Below, piece after piece: positions 22,801 through 34,132 of a stretch of DNA of 64,000 bases. The DNA comes from Lophius americanus (lineage: Eukaryota > Chordata > Actinopteri > Lophiiformes > Lophiidae). The DNA is taken from NCBI GenBank assembly GCA_037951165.1, contig JBBDHG010000043.1, forward strand, positions 2,788,501 to 2,852,500, read 5' to 3'. The stretch's first letter is position 1, and each line of letters begins with the position of its first letter. A model generated the notes under the pieces. That model was given only the letters and a program-made list of their open reading frames with translations. It had not been told where the DNA came from and did not search any database. The translations under genes and the position numbers were made by a program.

Positions 22801-23360
22801 CACTTCCTGTAGAATCCTAAACTGAAGAATTACAGTTGAGTGTTGCAGCAAATATGGGAACACGGGCCCCGCGGACGGCCGTTGGCAATATATCTCAGCA
22901 TACTGGAGATCAGTGGTTGTCAGACCTGTTTTAACTACTCTGTACTCTCTGAACATCTTTTCTGTTTTTTTAACAAACAACCCTTGGCCAGTACGAAACA
23001 ACCGTACTGTAGGATTAGAAAACTTTGAGCGGATACAGAAGCCTTCTCACTAGATTATGTTCGGTAAACGCTTAACATATATATCTAAGTACTGACTGTT
23101 AGGGGAATAAGTTGACATTTTGAAATTAAATGCATGACTTTCTTGCTGAGCATTAGACAAAAAGAGCTGCATCAGATTCTGATGGCATTATGTTCAATGT
23201 GAACTGCTCTTTCTAAAGATTCAAACTCCCCCAGCAGCAACTGTAAAGATCACTAATTCTCATATAGCGTCTTGTTTCTTTAGCGTGTACAAACAGAAAT
23301 ATGTATGGCAGTACCCATCAGGAGATGGATAAACCCTGTTCTTCAGGAGATAGTTACAAG

Positions 23361-23361
<1 letters not shown>

Positions 23362-23395
<34 letters not shown>
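23362..23395. repeat. (TG)17 microsatellite
   Basis: Uninterrupted TG dinucleotides on the plus strand. Confidence 0.95.
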
Positions 23396-23397
<2 letters not shown>

Positions 23398-23766
23398 AAA
23401 AATGGTGCAGGTGTTAATCAGTCATCTTTTAATATGTTTAAAGTTGTATTCCTTAAACTGTTGTTTTCCTCCCGGTGTGAAATAAGAAAAATTAAGCTCC
23501 TGGCCTCCATGTTTCAACTCACAAAAATGGTTTCACACTTAATCCACGTGTCCATCCTGTTAACGAGATAAGTAAAAAACATCTTCATTGATTGTTTTCA
23601 AATTTGATAGACCTTAGTAGAAGGAAGAACTGGAATGATTTTGAGAAAGGTCAGTTTTAAGTTTCCAACACTAGTGGGGGCTTTATCTCCAAAAGTTTGC
23701 GAGACATAACTTTTCAACCGTTGTTCCAATATTGACCAAATTTGGTGCATATGAATCAAGCATATG

Positions 23767-23801
23767 AAAACTGTGTCCTTCATAAAGAAGGACACAGTTT
23801 T
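23767..23801. other. Perfect 15-bp hairpin
   Basis: Arms aaaactgtgtccttc (23767-23781) and gaaggacacagtttt (23787-23801) with a 5-nt loop. It lies inside the unclassified repeat copy 1 and is absent from copy 2. Confidence 0.85.
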
Positions 23802-23874
23802 TTGGACATAAAGTTCAATTTGAGAAGTTCACTCGGGATATGCTTGTAAAACACAGCGGATTAGGGGCTTTTTG

Positions 23875-23877
<3 letters not shown>

Positions 23878-23927
<50 letters not shown>
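23878..23927. repeat. (AT)25 microsatellite
   Basis: About 50 bp of uninterrupted AT inside the unclassified repeat copy 1. The run itself is self-complementary. Confidence 0.95.
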
Positions 23928-23929
<2 letters not shown>

Positions 23930-24414
23930 TTGATGTCGAGGGATGACATCATAGGCCTAGTTACTGCTCTGAAATGAGTAGAGCTACAACCAATGATTAC
24001 TGTCATTATAATTTAATCTGCAAAGTACATTTAAAATCCATCTATCAATCATTTTATCAAGAGAATGTCAAGAAAGGTCATTTTCAAAGTCAAATACTCT
24101 TCACTTACAAAATATTTACGAAACATCAAATAAAAGCAGTGAAGCCATGTGTTTAAAAAGATGGGGCAGAAAAAGATTAACTTGAAATTGATGAATGATG
24201 GATCAACAAAATAACTGGTGACTATTAACTTGACAACTAATGATTGCATCTCCAGTCTTTAGGGTCTATCGTTCTTCTCATTGAAGCCATGTCAAGAAAG
24301 GCATTTGTGTGTTTTCACTTCGCTTAGTTATCAATGAATCTATTAATCCATCATTTAATCATTTCATCTCCATATCATCCGTAAGATTTTAATCACCATC
24401 TGAATATTGTGCAG

Positions 24415-25155
24415 GTTTGATCCATTGAGGCATGGGCTCTTTCTTTCTCAGAACCATATTTAGGGTGTGTCGGGGTACATTGTCCTGCTGAATGAGGCCA
24501 CTGAATCCATGCTGTTTCCATGAGGGGCTGCACTTGGTCTGCAACCATGTTTTGTTAGTTGCTACGTATCAAAGTAAAATCTACATACATTTTTACATGA
24601 TGTAAAAGAAAATGATTAATCACACCGGGCCGCTTCCTCCACTGGTCTGTTGTCCACCTCTGTTGCTTTGGGCAATAGACAGGGGTCAACATGGGCGCTC
24701 TGACGTGTCTGCGGCTTTGAAGCAAGCTGTTACTAATCAACTTGACCGGTATCACCTTTTCCAACATTATGTGCTTCTACAGCAGCTCTTCAATGGGATC
24801 CAACCACACTGGCTAGTCTTTACTACCCACGCGCATCGATGAGCCTTGGGCGTCTATGACCCTGGTGTGGTTTACCAGATGAACTTCCCTAGACCGAGTT
24901 TTCACTACTGCAGACCAGGAACACGCAATAATCTCTGACACAGTCATTTACACATCACAATTTGGTCAGGGTCAGAGTCGCCCGGATCCTTATGCTCGCC
25001 CTTTTTTCCTGCTTCCAGCACTAACTCTGAGGACACAATGTTCACTTCCTGCCTGATATATCCCACCCACTGACACTGGCATCATTGTAACGAGATAATC
25101 AGCATTATTCACGTCACCTATCAAGGTAATAATAGTATGGCTATTCAGTGTACAG
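24415..25155 (-). mobile_element. Tc1-like transposon remnant (longest copy by internal coding match)
   Basis: Read on the minus strand it starts near 25155 with a degraded terminal repeat (plus strand ATGGCTATTCAGTGTACAGT). There follow the subterminal 'TAATGCTGATTATCTCGTTAC', 'GGTGGGATATATCAGGCAGG', 'GGAAGCAGG', then CATCGATGCGCGTGGGTAG. The 3' transposase portion has CAGTGGCCTCATTCAGCAGG, ACAATGTACCCCGACAC and CCCATGCCTCAATGGATC, which match the family's DDE-domain coding end. The middle of the transposase is deleted and all frames are broken. Confidence 0.85.
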
Positions 25156-25435
25156 TACATGTGACCACATGTGCAGACAATCCGCTCCTGTGTTCACATG
25201 TTTGTCTGTATGAACATGTGCTGCAGCAACATGTGAAACGCTGCGCTTGCTCATTGTGGATGTAAATCTGATGTCAAGCTGAACGCTGAAGTGGGAATGT
25301 GTGGGTGGCAAATGCTTCCAGCTTAGACCATCTGAGAAGAGCGAGAGAGAGACAGAGTTAAAAGAGTGGGAGGGATGTAGACACACATGAGTAAGAGGTT
25401 GGTTAAAAAAACAGAAAAAGAGCACATTGTGTGTT

Positions 25436-25436
25436 A

Positions 25437-25534
<98 letters not shown>

Positions 25535-25539
25535 GTGTT
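25436..25539. repeat. (GT)n microsatellite, about 100 bp
   Basis: Nearly pure GT with two interruptions (gtgtgtttgt near 25446-25452 and a C near 25530), followed by a 7-base G run. Open frames here encode only Cys-Val or His-Thr repeats. Confidence 0.97.
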
Positions 25540-25549
25540 GGGGGGGTAA

Positions 25550-25800
25550 GTGTTCGCGTAGGAGTAGGAGTGACAGCGCAAGAACAAGACAGTATAGAGT
25601 GGAGACAGAGGGACAGAAGAGAGATGGAGGAAAAAATAAAAGGGTGGAAGAAGAGACATGGAGGCATTGCATCTGGGGAAGCGGTGAAAAAGGGAATGGG
25701 GTGATGGGAGGTTGTTGCTTTGAGGAAGGGGGAGTTGGATGGAGTAAGGGAGGGTGCACTAGAGTCAGAGATGGAGGCTGAAGAGGGAGTGGGTGTCTTA
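25550..25800. repeat. Purine-rich tract after the (GT)n array
   Basis: The plus strand is strongly A/G biased (gagacagagggacagaaga, gggtggaagaagagac and similar). Low complexity, no gene. Confidence 0.6.
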
Positions 25801-27250
25801 ATAGCAGTGAAACGCTCTGGGCTTTTTGTATGTTTGCCTGTGTTCTGATAGAATGCCGGTTAGCTCCCTCTTTGCTTTTGATCCGTGAACTGTGACTGAA
25901 AATGTGAGGCGGTCTCTCTCGTGTTTAAAGAACATCGCAAGTGTTTTATCTGGGGCTCTACACTACTCCATAATTTAATGTATACTTTTTTTCTTTCAGA
26001 GCCCTGCAGGTTTAGTACAGCAAGGAGTTTGGTAATTTTCCTTTTCCTACAGCGGCTACAAGCCGCATGAGGATATTGAGAAATTCTGGCACGGATCCGA
26101 TTTATAATGTGAAAGGTTTTTGAGTCAATCATACAGACACAGCTGCAGCATTTATGGACAAAACATGACCTCTAGGTCCAAGTCCATTCAGGGTTTTGAA
26201 CAAATTAATAATGGACATTAGGTTTTCATGAATGATACATGTGATTTGCATTAATAAGTTAACGTATAGGGGCCGTACAAGCTAATGTGAGGAGACTCAC
26301 GGTTATACATCCACACATAGCTGCTTACTGCCAATTATGTCCACTTAATGGTATGAGTACCCGAGTCACCATTTAGTGTTAGAATTTCCAAAGGGTTCTG
26401 TTTTGTGTGTTGATGTCACACCAATACTCAAATGACTCTGCTATACAACCTTGTGAAACACAGGAGCGTTTGACATTCAAGTTGTCTGACCTTTGATGTT
26501 GAAGTTCAAGGCTTGAGACAGCAAATTCTTTCAAAAGAGAGAACAAAACAGCTGATGGAAGAAAACATTCCACAATAATGATAGTGACGGAAAACTTAAA
26601 ACCAAAGATGCTAAGAGAACCTCGTCGGGTACTGGATACAGCCACAGTATAGAAATCACTGTCAACTGTCAGCACAGTTGATTCCGGGCTCAACTGTCTG
26701 GCCAAGAGTGCTATGATAGTCATGAGGAAGAAAGAACACCCGTCCGGTCAATCTATCTATGAGCAGCATAGAGGATATTGGCTGACCCATTCCATGTCCT
26801 CCACTCTGAGCACTCTGGTATTGATTGCCAAAATGTCAACTCACCCATTTGAAAAAGTCCTTGGTGTCTTTGTCTATTAACATCACAGACAAACAGTAAT
26901 ATAGCCACAGACATGACCTAAAATCTAACTAAGTTTTAAGTTTTTGCTGCTTTTATATAGTGAAATATATCATGTGCAAAGCGTCTGCACATCGCAACAT
27001 CTATATAATGTTTGTGCAATACTATTCCAAAGTAAAACATGTGGCCATGTTGTTCTTAGCTGTGGAATATCCGTTTTAAAATCTATTATTTTTCTTTTTA
27101 GGATGACTTTTTGACATATGAACTGAGCACATTCCATAGGGAACAATAAATGATATCCTATCATATCATATACTTCCAGAAAGGGAGGAAATGTGACAAG
27201 AAACACCGGAATTCAACAGTACTAAACAAAAAAGTTTAAAAACCATGGCA
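25801..27250. other. No recognised element
   Basis: Unique-looking AT-rich sequence. A minus-strand 114-codon frame at 26379-26723 has no recognised domain. Confidence 0.4.
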
Positions 27251-27254
27251 GTAG

Positions 27255-27455
27255 GCTGTCCACCCTGAGCCTTAGATCTGCTCGAGGTTTCTGCCCGTTA
27301 AAAGGCACGTTTTTCTCGCCCCTGTAGCCAAGTGCTTGCTCACAGAGGAATTTGTTGGGTTTCTGATAGATAATTATATAAAAAGTTTGGTCTAGACCTG
27401 CTCTTTCTGGGAAGCACCTTGAGACAACTGTTGTTGTGAATTGGCGCATCTCTTC
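27255..27455 (+). repeat. LINE-like 3' end (fish dispersed repeat)
   Basis: GAGGTTTCTGCCCGTTAAAA, then GTTTTTCTCGCCCCTGTAGC, CAAGTGCTTGCTCA, AAGCACCTTGAGACAACTGT and TGTTGTGAATTGGCGC match, phrase by phrase, a very common teleost repeat ('GGTTTCTTCCTGTTAAAAGGGAGTTTTT...CGCCAAGTGCTTGCTCA...CTTGAGGCGACTGTTGTGATTTGGCGCTATA'). Truncated before the simple-repeat tail. Confidence 0.75.
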
Positions 27456-27459
27456 ATGT

Positions 27460-29395
27460 TGACATAACCATTTCTCTGCTATTTGCCGTCAAAGTCAAGA
27501 CTGTATCGAAGGCATCCAAGGTAAACGAGGAGAGCTTCAGTCTGAGCTGTCAATCAACTGCCTAACAATTGTTTTCACCTCAGTGGGGAGTAAAAGGAGG
27601 CAAGAGCGTGTGAATGTCTTCCCGCTTTCTTTAAATGCAAATCAGCTCTAAAGTGAAAAACAGAGGTCTAAATTCAGATAAAGCTACTCTTTTATTTGAA
27701 TTATTTGATTTTCCAGCAGACAGGTCTGGCTAATACTTGTCATAGTGCATTATTTAAATGAAGTCTTTTGGTTTATTTTTGAGCTTTCAGCTTTGGAAAA
27801 GGTGGCTTTAGCGCAGGAAAGAAATTAACTGAACTGAACAGCAGAAAAAGTTGGGGGATAAATCCTGTTTGAGCCTGAATATTATGTTTCATGGGAGGAA
27901 AGAATAGATTTGCAGACTATATGGGAAGCTTGACGACCAACCCAAAGAAACACACAGAGAAAGGTGATACAAGATTGGTGAAAATGGAGTAAAGACAATC
28001 CAGTATCGTTACACTGTGCATGTACACTCATTTTGTCTTGTGGTATTTTACAGTAATTGAAGGAAGTGATCCAAATAATTACATATCAGCCATTGGTAAA
28101 ATGATACGCCTACTCAGTGCTGGTATGAAGCAACTCTCACTCACTGTTATCAACACCAATGTAATCTGCATGATTCTTTTAATTAAACTGCATGAGAATG
28201 AGTTGGAGCAACATATAAATGAAATTCAGGGAAGTCAAACACGTAGACAAATATGTCCTACCTAGATCTTGTGGGGATAGTTGTGCTTTGCTTCCAGACT
28301 TATTGAGACGACGTCTCAGGACTTCCAGTCAAAGGGACCTCACAGTCAGCTGATGTCAGCCACTGCTGGAGATGCATTCACTGACTTCAGCCTGTTTCCC
28401 ACTTTCCGAGTCTTGAGGTCTTTTTAGAAATTTCAACAGCTCCACAGCTTGAGTCACATTCCACCGAACATCGACACTTGCTCAGAAATCAATACTCCAA
28501 AAAGCACACAGAGATATTATTAACGTCTCGGTGTATCTACAGCGCACGCCTGCCGACCAGAGTCATGACACACACATGGTTGTCTGAACCGCTTGACCAG
28601 CAAGTGAATATCCTCTATAGGGTTTTTTAAGGCTGTGTTCAAGTTCCAGACAATGAACAAGATAGTTGGGCTCAAATTAGCCTGGGAAAAATAAAGGGAC
28701 CACGAGGACTAACTGAAAGCCAGTCTGATCGATTCCATCGCAAAAAGCCCAATATGGCAAATCACTTCCATGCTGCAAATGGATGGATGAGGGCTTGAAA
28801 TAAATCTATGATATTTAAATATTTCATAGATAAAAAAGTATATGAATAAATGATAAACCGCCAACCTCCACTATCAGCACACTTGGAGACAGGGCTCCTT
28901 CAAGGTATCATAGAATAAAAGGTGTAATAGAAAAGGCTATGCAGTGGATAATAAAGATATAGTACACTGCTATACAAATATCACACCAAACTAGAAACTA
29001 TATATCTTTATGTAGTATTATAGGCTAGCAATATTTAAGAAAAAAATATAGAGACCCCCGACTCTCTTTCCTGCACAGTAGACACCCTAAAAGTCTCTCT
29101 ATAAAGGTTTCAGAAATATTATGATTTATATCTTGAACAAATCTGATAAACTCTGCAACAACAAATACCTTTGACTATTTAAGAAAAACAAGCATTAAAC
29201 AAAGTTAGATAGGTGCAGGTAGTGGGAGGAAGTCCTTCCAGAGGGTGCTGCACAAGTAAACTCACATACTTCTCCAAAGTGCTGATTTTACCTTTAAGGT
29301 GACCCAAAAGTGCCACGTTGATCAGAGTACAAGATGACGAGTTGGGCCTTTTTAAGTGGGCCACTGTTAGTTATCTCGCATCTTCTGACTAATTA
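27460..29395. other. No recognised element
   Basis: AT-rich, with no coding or transposon signal recognised. It directly precedes the CpG-rich patch. Confidence 0.4.
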
Positions 29396-29439
29396 GCGAG
29401 ACAGAAAAAGCAAACAATCCCAACCATCCTCCCCCAGCC

Positions 29440-30000
29440 TCCCCCCGGCAGCAGCAGCAGCAGCAGCAGTAGTCTGCTTCTGGAGCAGCGGCTGGTCAGC
29501 AGCGAGCAGTCCGGCAGAGAGCTCTTCCTCCCCGGCCTCTCCTTGTCCTTTCGCCCTGGTGCCCTCCGCCCCGACCTCGCACTCGCAATTGACTAAAAAT
29601 CTGCTGGGGCCAAGTTCTCTCATCTTTTAGATGGGAATGTTTCTGCGATGGTTTTCCTTATGTGCTGCCCCTCCTGTGCATGTCAGAAATAAACGTCCCC
29701 AGCGCGGACGGCTGCGCAGACAAACGCTTTGGAGTCAGGAGAAAAAAACTGGTGTTTAATTGCAATTAAAAGAAAAGAGCTACGTGCCTGCGCGTGCATT
29801 CATGTGAGCTGCACGTGTACACGAGCACGCGTGTCCGTGCACATGTGTGCGGGTAGAAGGAGCAACGAGGTTCGTCTCTGCGCAAATGTGCAGGCGGAGG
29901 AGACGCGCTGCTGCGCCTTACGGTCCGAACCAGACCCCTCCAAAGGGACAGCCAGGGAACATAAAAACAGCAGCTTCCAGTGCAGGTGAAAATGTATGAG
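29440..30000. promoter_or_regulatory. CpG-rich patch, candidate internal promoter or first exon
   Basis: Within an AT-rich, CpG-poor intron this stretch is visibly dense in CpG (for example ccgccccgacctcgcactcgc near 29566-29586, agcgcggacggctgcgcaga at 29701-29720, and many CpGs in 29780-29935). On the minus strand, the sense strand of syngap1, a 76-codon open frame (29396-29623, ATG at 29621-29623) contains a poly-Ala run from a (CTG)7. No convincing donor follows it. Mammalian SYNGAP1 is known to use alternative promoters and N-termini. A promoter role here is inference. Confidence 0.4.
29449..29469. repeat. (CAG)7 trinucleotide repeat
   Basis: Seven CAG units on the plus strand, read as CTG (poly-Ala in the open frame) on the minus strand, inside the CpG-rich patch. 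Confidence 0.95.
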
Positions 30001-30353
30001 AAAGCACTAAAAAAAACCACTGGAGTGTTGTGGAAATAGAGAGAGAAAACAAGGTGAGCTGGCGAACGGACCAAGAAACAAGCAAATACCCCAGAATAAA
30101 GTAATATTAAAGCTGAATGTGCGCCAGCAGCGCAAGAACCAGGCGTCAGTGGTGACTTAGTCCCTCTCCTTCACTTCATTTCCACCAAACTGCGGCTCAT
30201 CCTTAAATAATCCCACTGCCAAGATAGATCTCGTAGGGACTCCTGTCCTGTGTGCTTCCGTCTAGGAGATAATCCCACTCAGGTGGACAGCAATGCAGTT
30301 AAAGCACTGAGCAGCACTTTACTGATGCCCTGCGCTCCAATCATTCCCTCTCC

Positions 30354-30355
<2 letters not shown>

Positions 30356-30392
<37 letters not shown>

Positions 30393-30446
30393 GTTCCAGT
30401 AGTGTGAAATAAAGAAGGAGAGGAGAGAGAGAGAGAGAGAGAGAGA
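30356..30446. repeat. Inverted pair of microsatellites, (CT)18 and (GA)12
   Basis: (CT)n at 30356-30391 and (GA)n at 30423-30446 are complementary and separated by 31 bp. Together they form a potential 24-bp-stem hairpin next to the CpG-rich patch. Confidence 0.9.
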
Positions 30447-30449
30447 TGT

Positions 30450-33400
30450 TTAGAAGGGGTGGGGCTGCCTGGATCCCTACTGGGTCCTGGAGTGAGTTTA
30501 CTCCCTGCAAAGCAGCCCTCACCACTTTTGTATCATCTCTCTTCCTCCCTCTCCCCTTTTCTTCGTCCCCTCTCTCCAATTTTTTCTTTTTCCCAGTCTA
30601 CCCTTCGCGCACACATCAGCATGGAGTTCTGAGCCCGAGGCAAGTGTGTGGGAAACATGCAAGCATGCTATTACTCACACAACATACACCAACTCCCCAT
30701 CTGCCCATGCATGCTGTTACACAACCACAGGCAAATCATGACTGATCAAAATCAAGAATAAGAATGCTAATTTCAAAACCCACGCCTCGCGTGACCCCTG
30801 CTAATTTCCCATGATGCATGCCTCTCCATAGGAATGCAGATGCTGCTCATAAATCCATATAATAACCAGCCAACTAATATATAGCATTATGTTAATCAAC
30901 CAAATGCTAAATTTTACTGTACAATGTGGACACAGTTTGAAAAAGACATGAAGTATTTCCGGTCTTACGGACAGCACCATTGATTGGGCTTTCATCAGCA
31001 ATAAGCAATCAGCACTTCCAGAGGGGTTCAGGGTATCTTAGATCTGTTTCCATGACAACTGTGGGTTTGAGGCAACTTTTTTGAAGCCATCGTTGAATTG
31101 TGACACTGCACTGTTGCTGAGTCTCTTATCACTGCTAAGATATAAAGGTCGATAAACAACAATGTGATCTCTGTGCAGGTGTGATCTTCACCCCTTTCCC
31201 TATCTTAAGGTGGGAACCTTAAGATACCTTATCTTTGTGTGGCTTACTATCGGAGGAAAGATATACATGAGGCTGATAAGTGATGATTTCTGCAGCTACG
31301 ATATGAAGTGGTTTAAAGTGTCTTAAGGTGAGTTTAAGTTCCAGCACATTCCTGGTCCAATTCTACTAATCAGAGACTTCAGAGACCGGGTTTAACGGAT
31401 TCAAACAAACGTTTCAACTACTCTACCCCCCATGGTTTTCTTTCTTTTCTAATCTCCCATTGTTTTTATCCGCTGCCTTTTTCTTTCTCTCTCTCTCTCT
31501 CTCTGTAAAACAGCCTGTCTGTCTGCTCTATAATTATTTCCATGGTTACCATTAAGGATGTGAAGCTAAGCCTGATGCACTATGGTAGTAATCTTTTCCT
31601 CTACTCCGCCTGTTCCCTCTCCTCCTGTCTCATCTGTCACTCCTTCTTCTTCTCCTCACACTGCAGTCTTTTCTCACGTTCTCCGTTCTAGTATTTTTGC
31701 TACGGGTGCAATCTGCTTAAAACCAACATTTAATTTGGAGGCTTACACAGCGTCAGTACATGCACCAATTCATAGCCATGTAATCCATATCTAAGCAAGT
31801 TAGGCAGTCAGCTTGTCCCATCAGCACCACTATAAACGTGTTCCGCTGCTGTGTTGTCGGTGTGCATGCTAGGACGCTGCAGAGGTTTGTCGATCAGCAG
31901 CCAAAGGTGCCTGATAAACGCCCACACTGCTGGAATGTTCTTGTGGAGGACGTACAGTAACAAACTGGATAAAAAAAAGATATTGTAGGCATCAAGATCT
32001 CTTAATGTCTGGGAGACTATGTTAGGAGGCTGCCTGATCGAGAAGTAAACAGATCACAATACCCCCATTTTTATGTACGACAAACCAAAATCAGAGGTTG
32101 TTTGTTGTATTAAGATGTTCCTTTAGTTTAGTTTTGTATAGATAGATATGGTGTTCATCGCATGAAAACCCTTCTGTGGAAACAACACAGCTGTGGTGAG
32201 CAATTCCTGAACTCTACTGCCCTTTTGCAACCAGTGTGACTCTCTGCTCCTGAAGAACAAAGTCAGACTTACTCATGTCGTTACTCCCGGGTGCAGTGTT
32301 ATCTATGACTGCAGACAATGACGGCCATCATGCCAATACAAGGAAAAAAATAGATAGAGATTTAGAGATCCTATCAGCCATACAAAAAAACCTCAGATTC
32401 CATTTCCAAGGGAGGTGTTGCTTCAAACAAGGGTCATATGACACAACCATGCTGCCACGTGAGCCAGACCTCCCCCATCCCCACCTATTCAATCCAACAT
32501 TGACCAAATGCCATCAGCTCCAACTTGAGTGGGGCCATTACAGACTAGCAGACGCCAGCTTGTGTCAGCCTCGATGTTTTGGAAAAATAGATAACGGCAG
32601 GTTCCGACTGACAGCAGAGGAAGAAACCAGAGGAGCTGTAACAGGAAACACACTGTGGCTGTCAGACTCCTGAAGAGCTGCTGGAGAAAATTTGAAAGAT
32701 GGGAGGGGGCTGGCTGTTGCATTGTAAGAAGTTCCACTGAGAAAGTCTTGTATTTTGTGACGCTATGATGGATGGCTGAACAAGGAGGATTGAAGTAGAC
32801 ATGTGAACACTGCCACCTGGCTGGGCCTCCTGCCAAGGCAGGGTGACAGGCAGGTGTAGAGGAACTCAGAACGGGATGGTGTGTCACGTTTTCTATTTTC
32901 ATTTTAACCTTTATCAGGCCAGTAGGAGGGCTGCAATCAATTAGGCCGCAATCTGTGTTCATTATGAGTTACCTGACTTTATGAGTAAGCTGATCAGAAC
33001 AAAATATTACTTAGCACTTAAATGGCAAATTTAAAATGTCATTCAGACGATGCAAAATTCCTCATGACGGCCCGAATTTCAGAACCAGTGTTTACGGTAG
33101 CATGGAAGGGACAAACTGAACAATTTAATGTATTTGAGACTTTTTAAGAACATGCGGGGAACCAGAATAAGGAGTTTTGTAGACCTCCATTCATTAAGAG
33201 AGATGCTGGGATGATGGCCAGTTGAACAAAGCATTTGGTGGAGTGTGACCTTTCTCGACATGTAATGGATTGGTAGTCGTACAATTTGGTGGTCTTCATG
33301 GTTCTTTGACGATGAAGACCCCTGATTGTCTTTTGTGCAAAAAATTTAGACTTTGGCTATCTATATCCTAATGAGTTAAATATCTCCTCTATTGGAAGGA

Positions 33401-34130
33401 TTGGCACACATTTGTGTCCTTGTAATTCTTATTCTTATTTCCAATTTAAATTAATCAAGCCTTTGACTGAAAGAAGAGCAAGTTGTTATTTTTATTTATA
33501 TTTGTAATTCAATATCTGATATTGATTCCTTTCTTGATGTCAATTTCCTTTCACTTCTGTGTCTGTAAAGCGTCTTTGTGTATTTAGAAAAAGTGCTCTA
33601 CAAATAAAATGTATTATTATTATTTTCAATTTAGCCTCTCATTCAACTTTGCAACTGCAATAATAAAACACTGCGGTGGGATTCAAGATCCCACAGTCGT
33701 GGACCTGTGTTTGTTTTGCAAAGCACCTAATCTAAGTACTTTCAACAGTGACTGCAATGTAATTTCCTGCTTCTCAGTGCTTGATAAATGGTTGTTTTAT
33801 AGATCTATCATAGCATCATTATCAGGAAGGGACAGAAACCATCCAAAATATCGGTGATGCGTTCGAGGGGAAACTAGTCTGTGCTTCTCAGGATTTACCT
33901 ATTATGATTTGAATGAATAATTATGGTATTGTTTTCAAGTGAAGGTAAGAAGTGTTAACAGGACTACTACGAAAACCCATTGGTAATAATTACAGAATAA
34001 ATTGTAAAATTGTATCACAATCCCAGAAGACTATGAGCTATGTAACCACTAAGTTGTGGATTTACACACTCAAACAGTTTTTCTCAGATTTTAAGTCAGT
34101 GTTTTAGGGGGGAAGGTCTAAAATCCTGGT
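30450..34130. other. No recognised gene or transposon
   Basis: Contains a short (TC)n at 31485-31504, an 11-bp hairpin at 31201-31226 (tatcttaaggt/accttaagata, loop gggA) and a LINE tail at about 33535-33630 (listed). Overlapping 132- and 157-codon frames at 32275-32962 lie on opposite strands and have no recognised domains. Confidence 0.4.
33535..33630 (+). mobile_element. LINE 3' tail with (ATT)n
   Basis: TGTCTGTAAAGCGTCTTTGT, then AAAAAGTGCTCTACAAATAA and AATGTATTATTATTATT is the typical 3' end of fish CR1/L2-type non-LTR elements ('GTAAAGCGTCTTTG...AAGCGCTCTACAAATAAAATGTATTATTATT'). Confidence 0.65.
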
Positions 34131-34132
34131 TC

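Larger units (their letters stand above)
23590..23965 (+). repeat. Unclassified dispersed repeat, copy 1
   Basis: It shares with 42325-42705, in the same order, TAGACCTT-GT-GAGGAAGAACTGGA-T, TTCCAACACTAG-GGG, CCAAATTTGG, AAGTTCA-TTT-A, and finally GATGACATCATAGGCCTAGT (the other copy has GACGACAGCATAGGGCTAGT). This copy carries an (AT)n run and a hairpin that the other lacks. No coding capacity or termini recognised. Confidence 0.65.

Noticed and set aside
24612..24842. Plus-strand 76-codon frame
   Set aside because: It is a shadow frame across a minus-oriented Tc1 remnant.
25141..25781. Open frames of 116-172 codons on both strands
   Set aside because: They are translations of the (GT)n/(CA)n microsatellite and flanking low-complexity sequence (His-Thr or Cys-Val repeats).
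30050..30058. Plus-strand splice donor AAGGTGAGC suggesting an antisense RNA exon
   Set aside because: A single donor-like site without a supporting promoter, acceptor or transcript evidence; mentioned only as an alternative for the CpG-rich patch.
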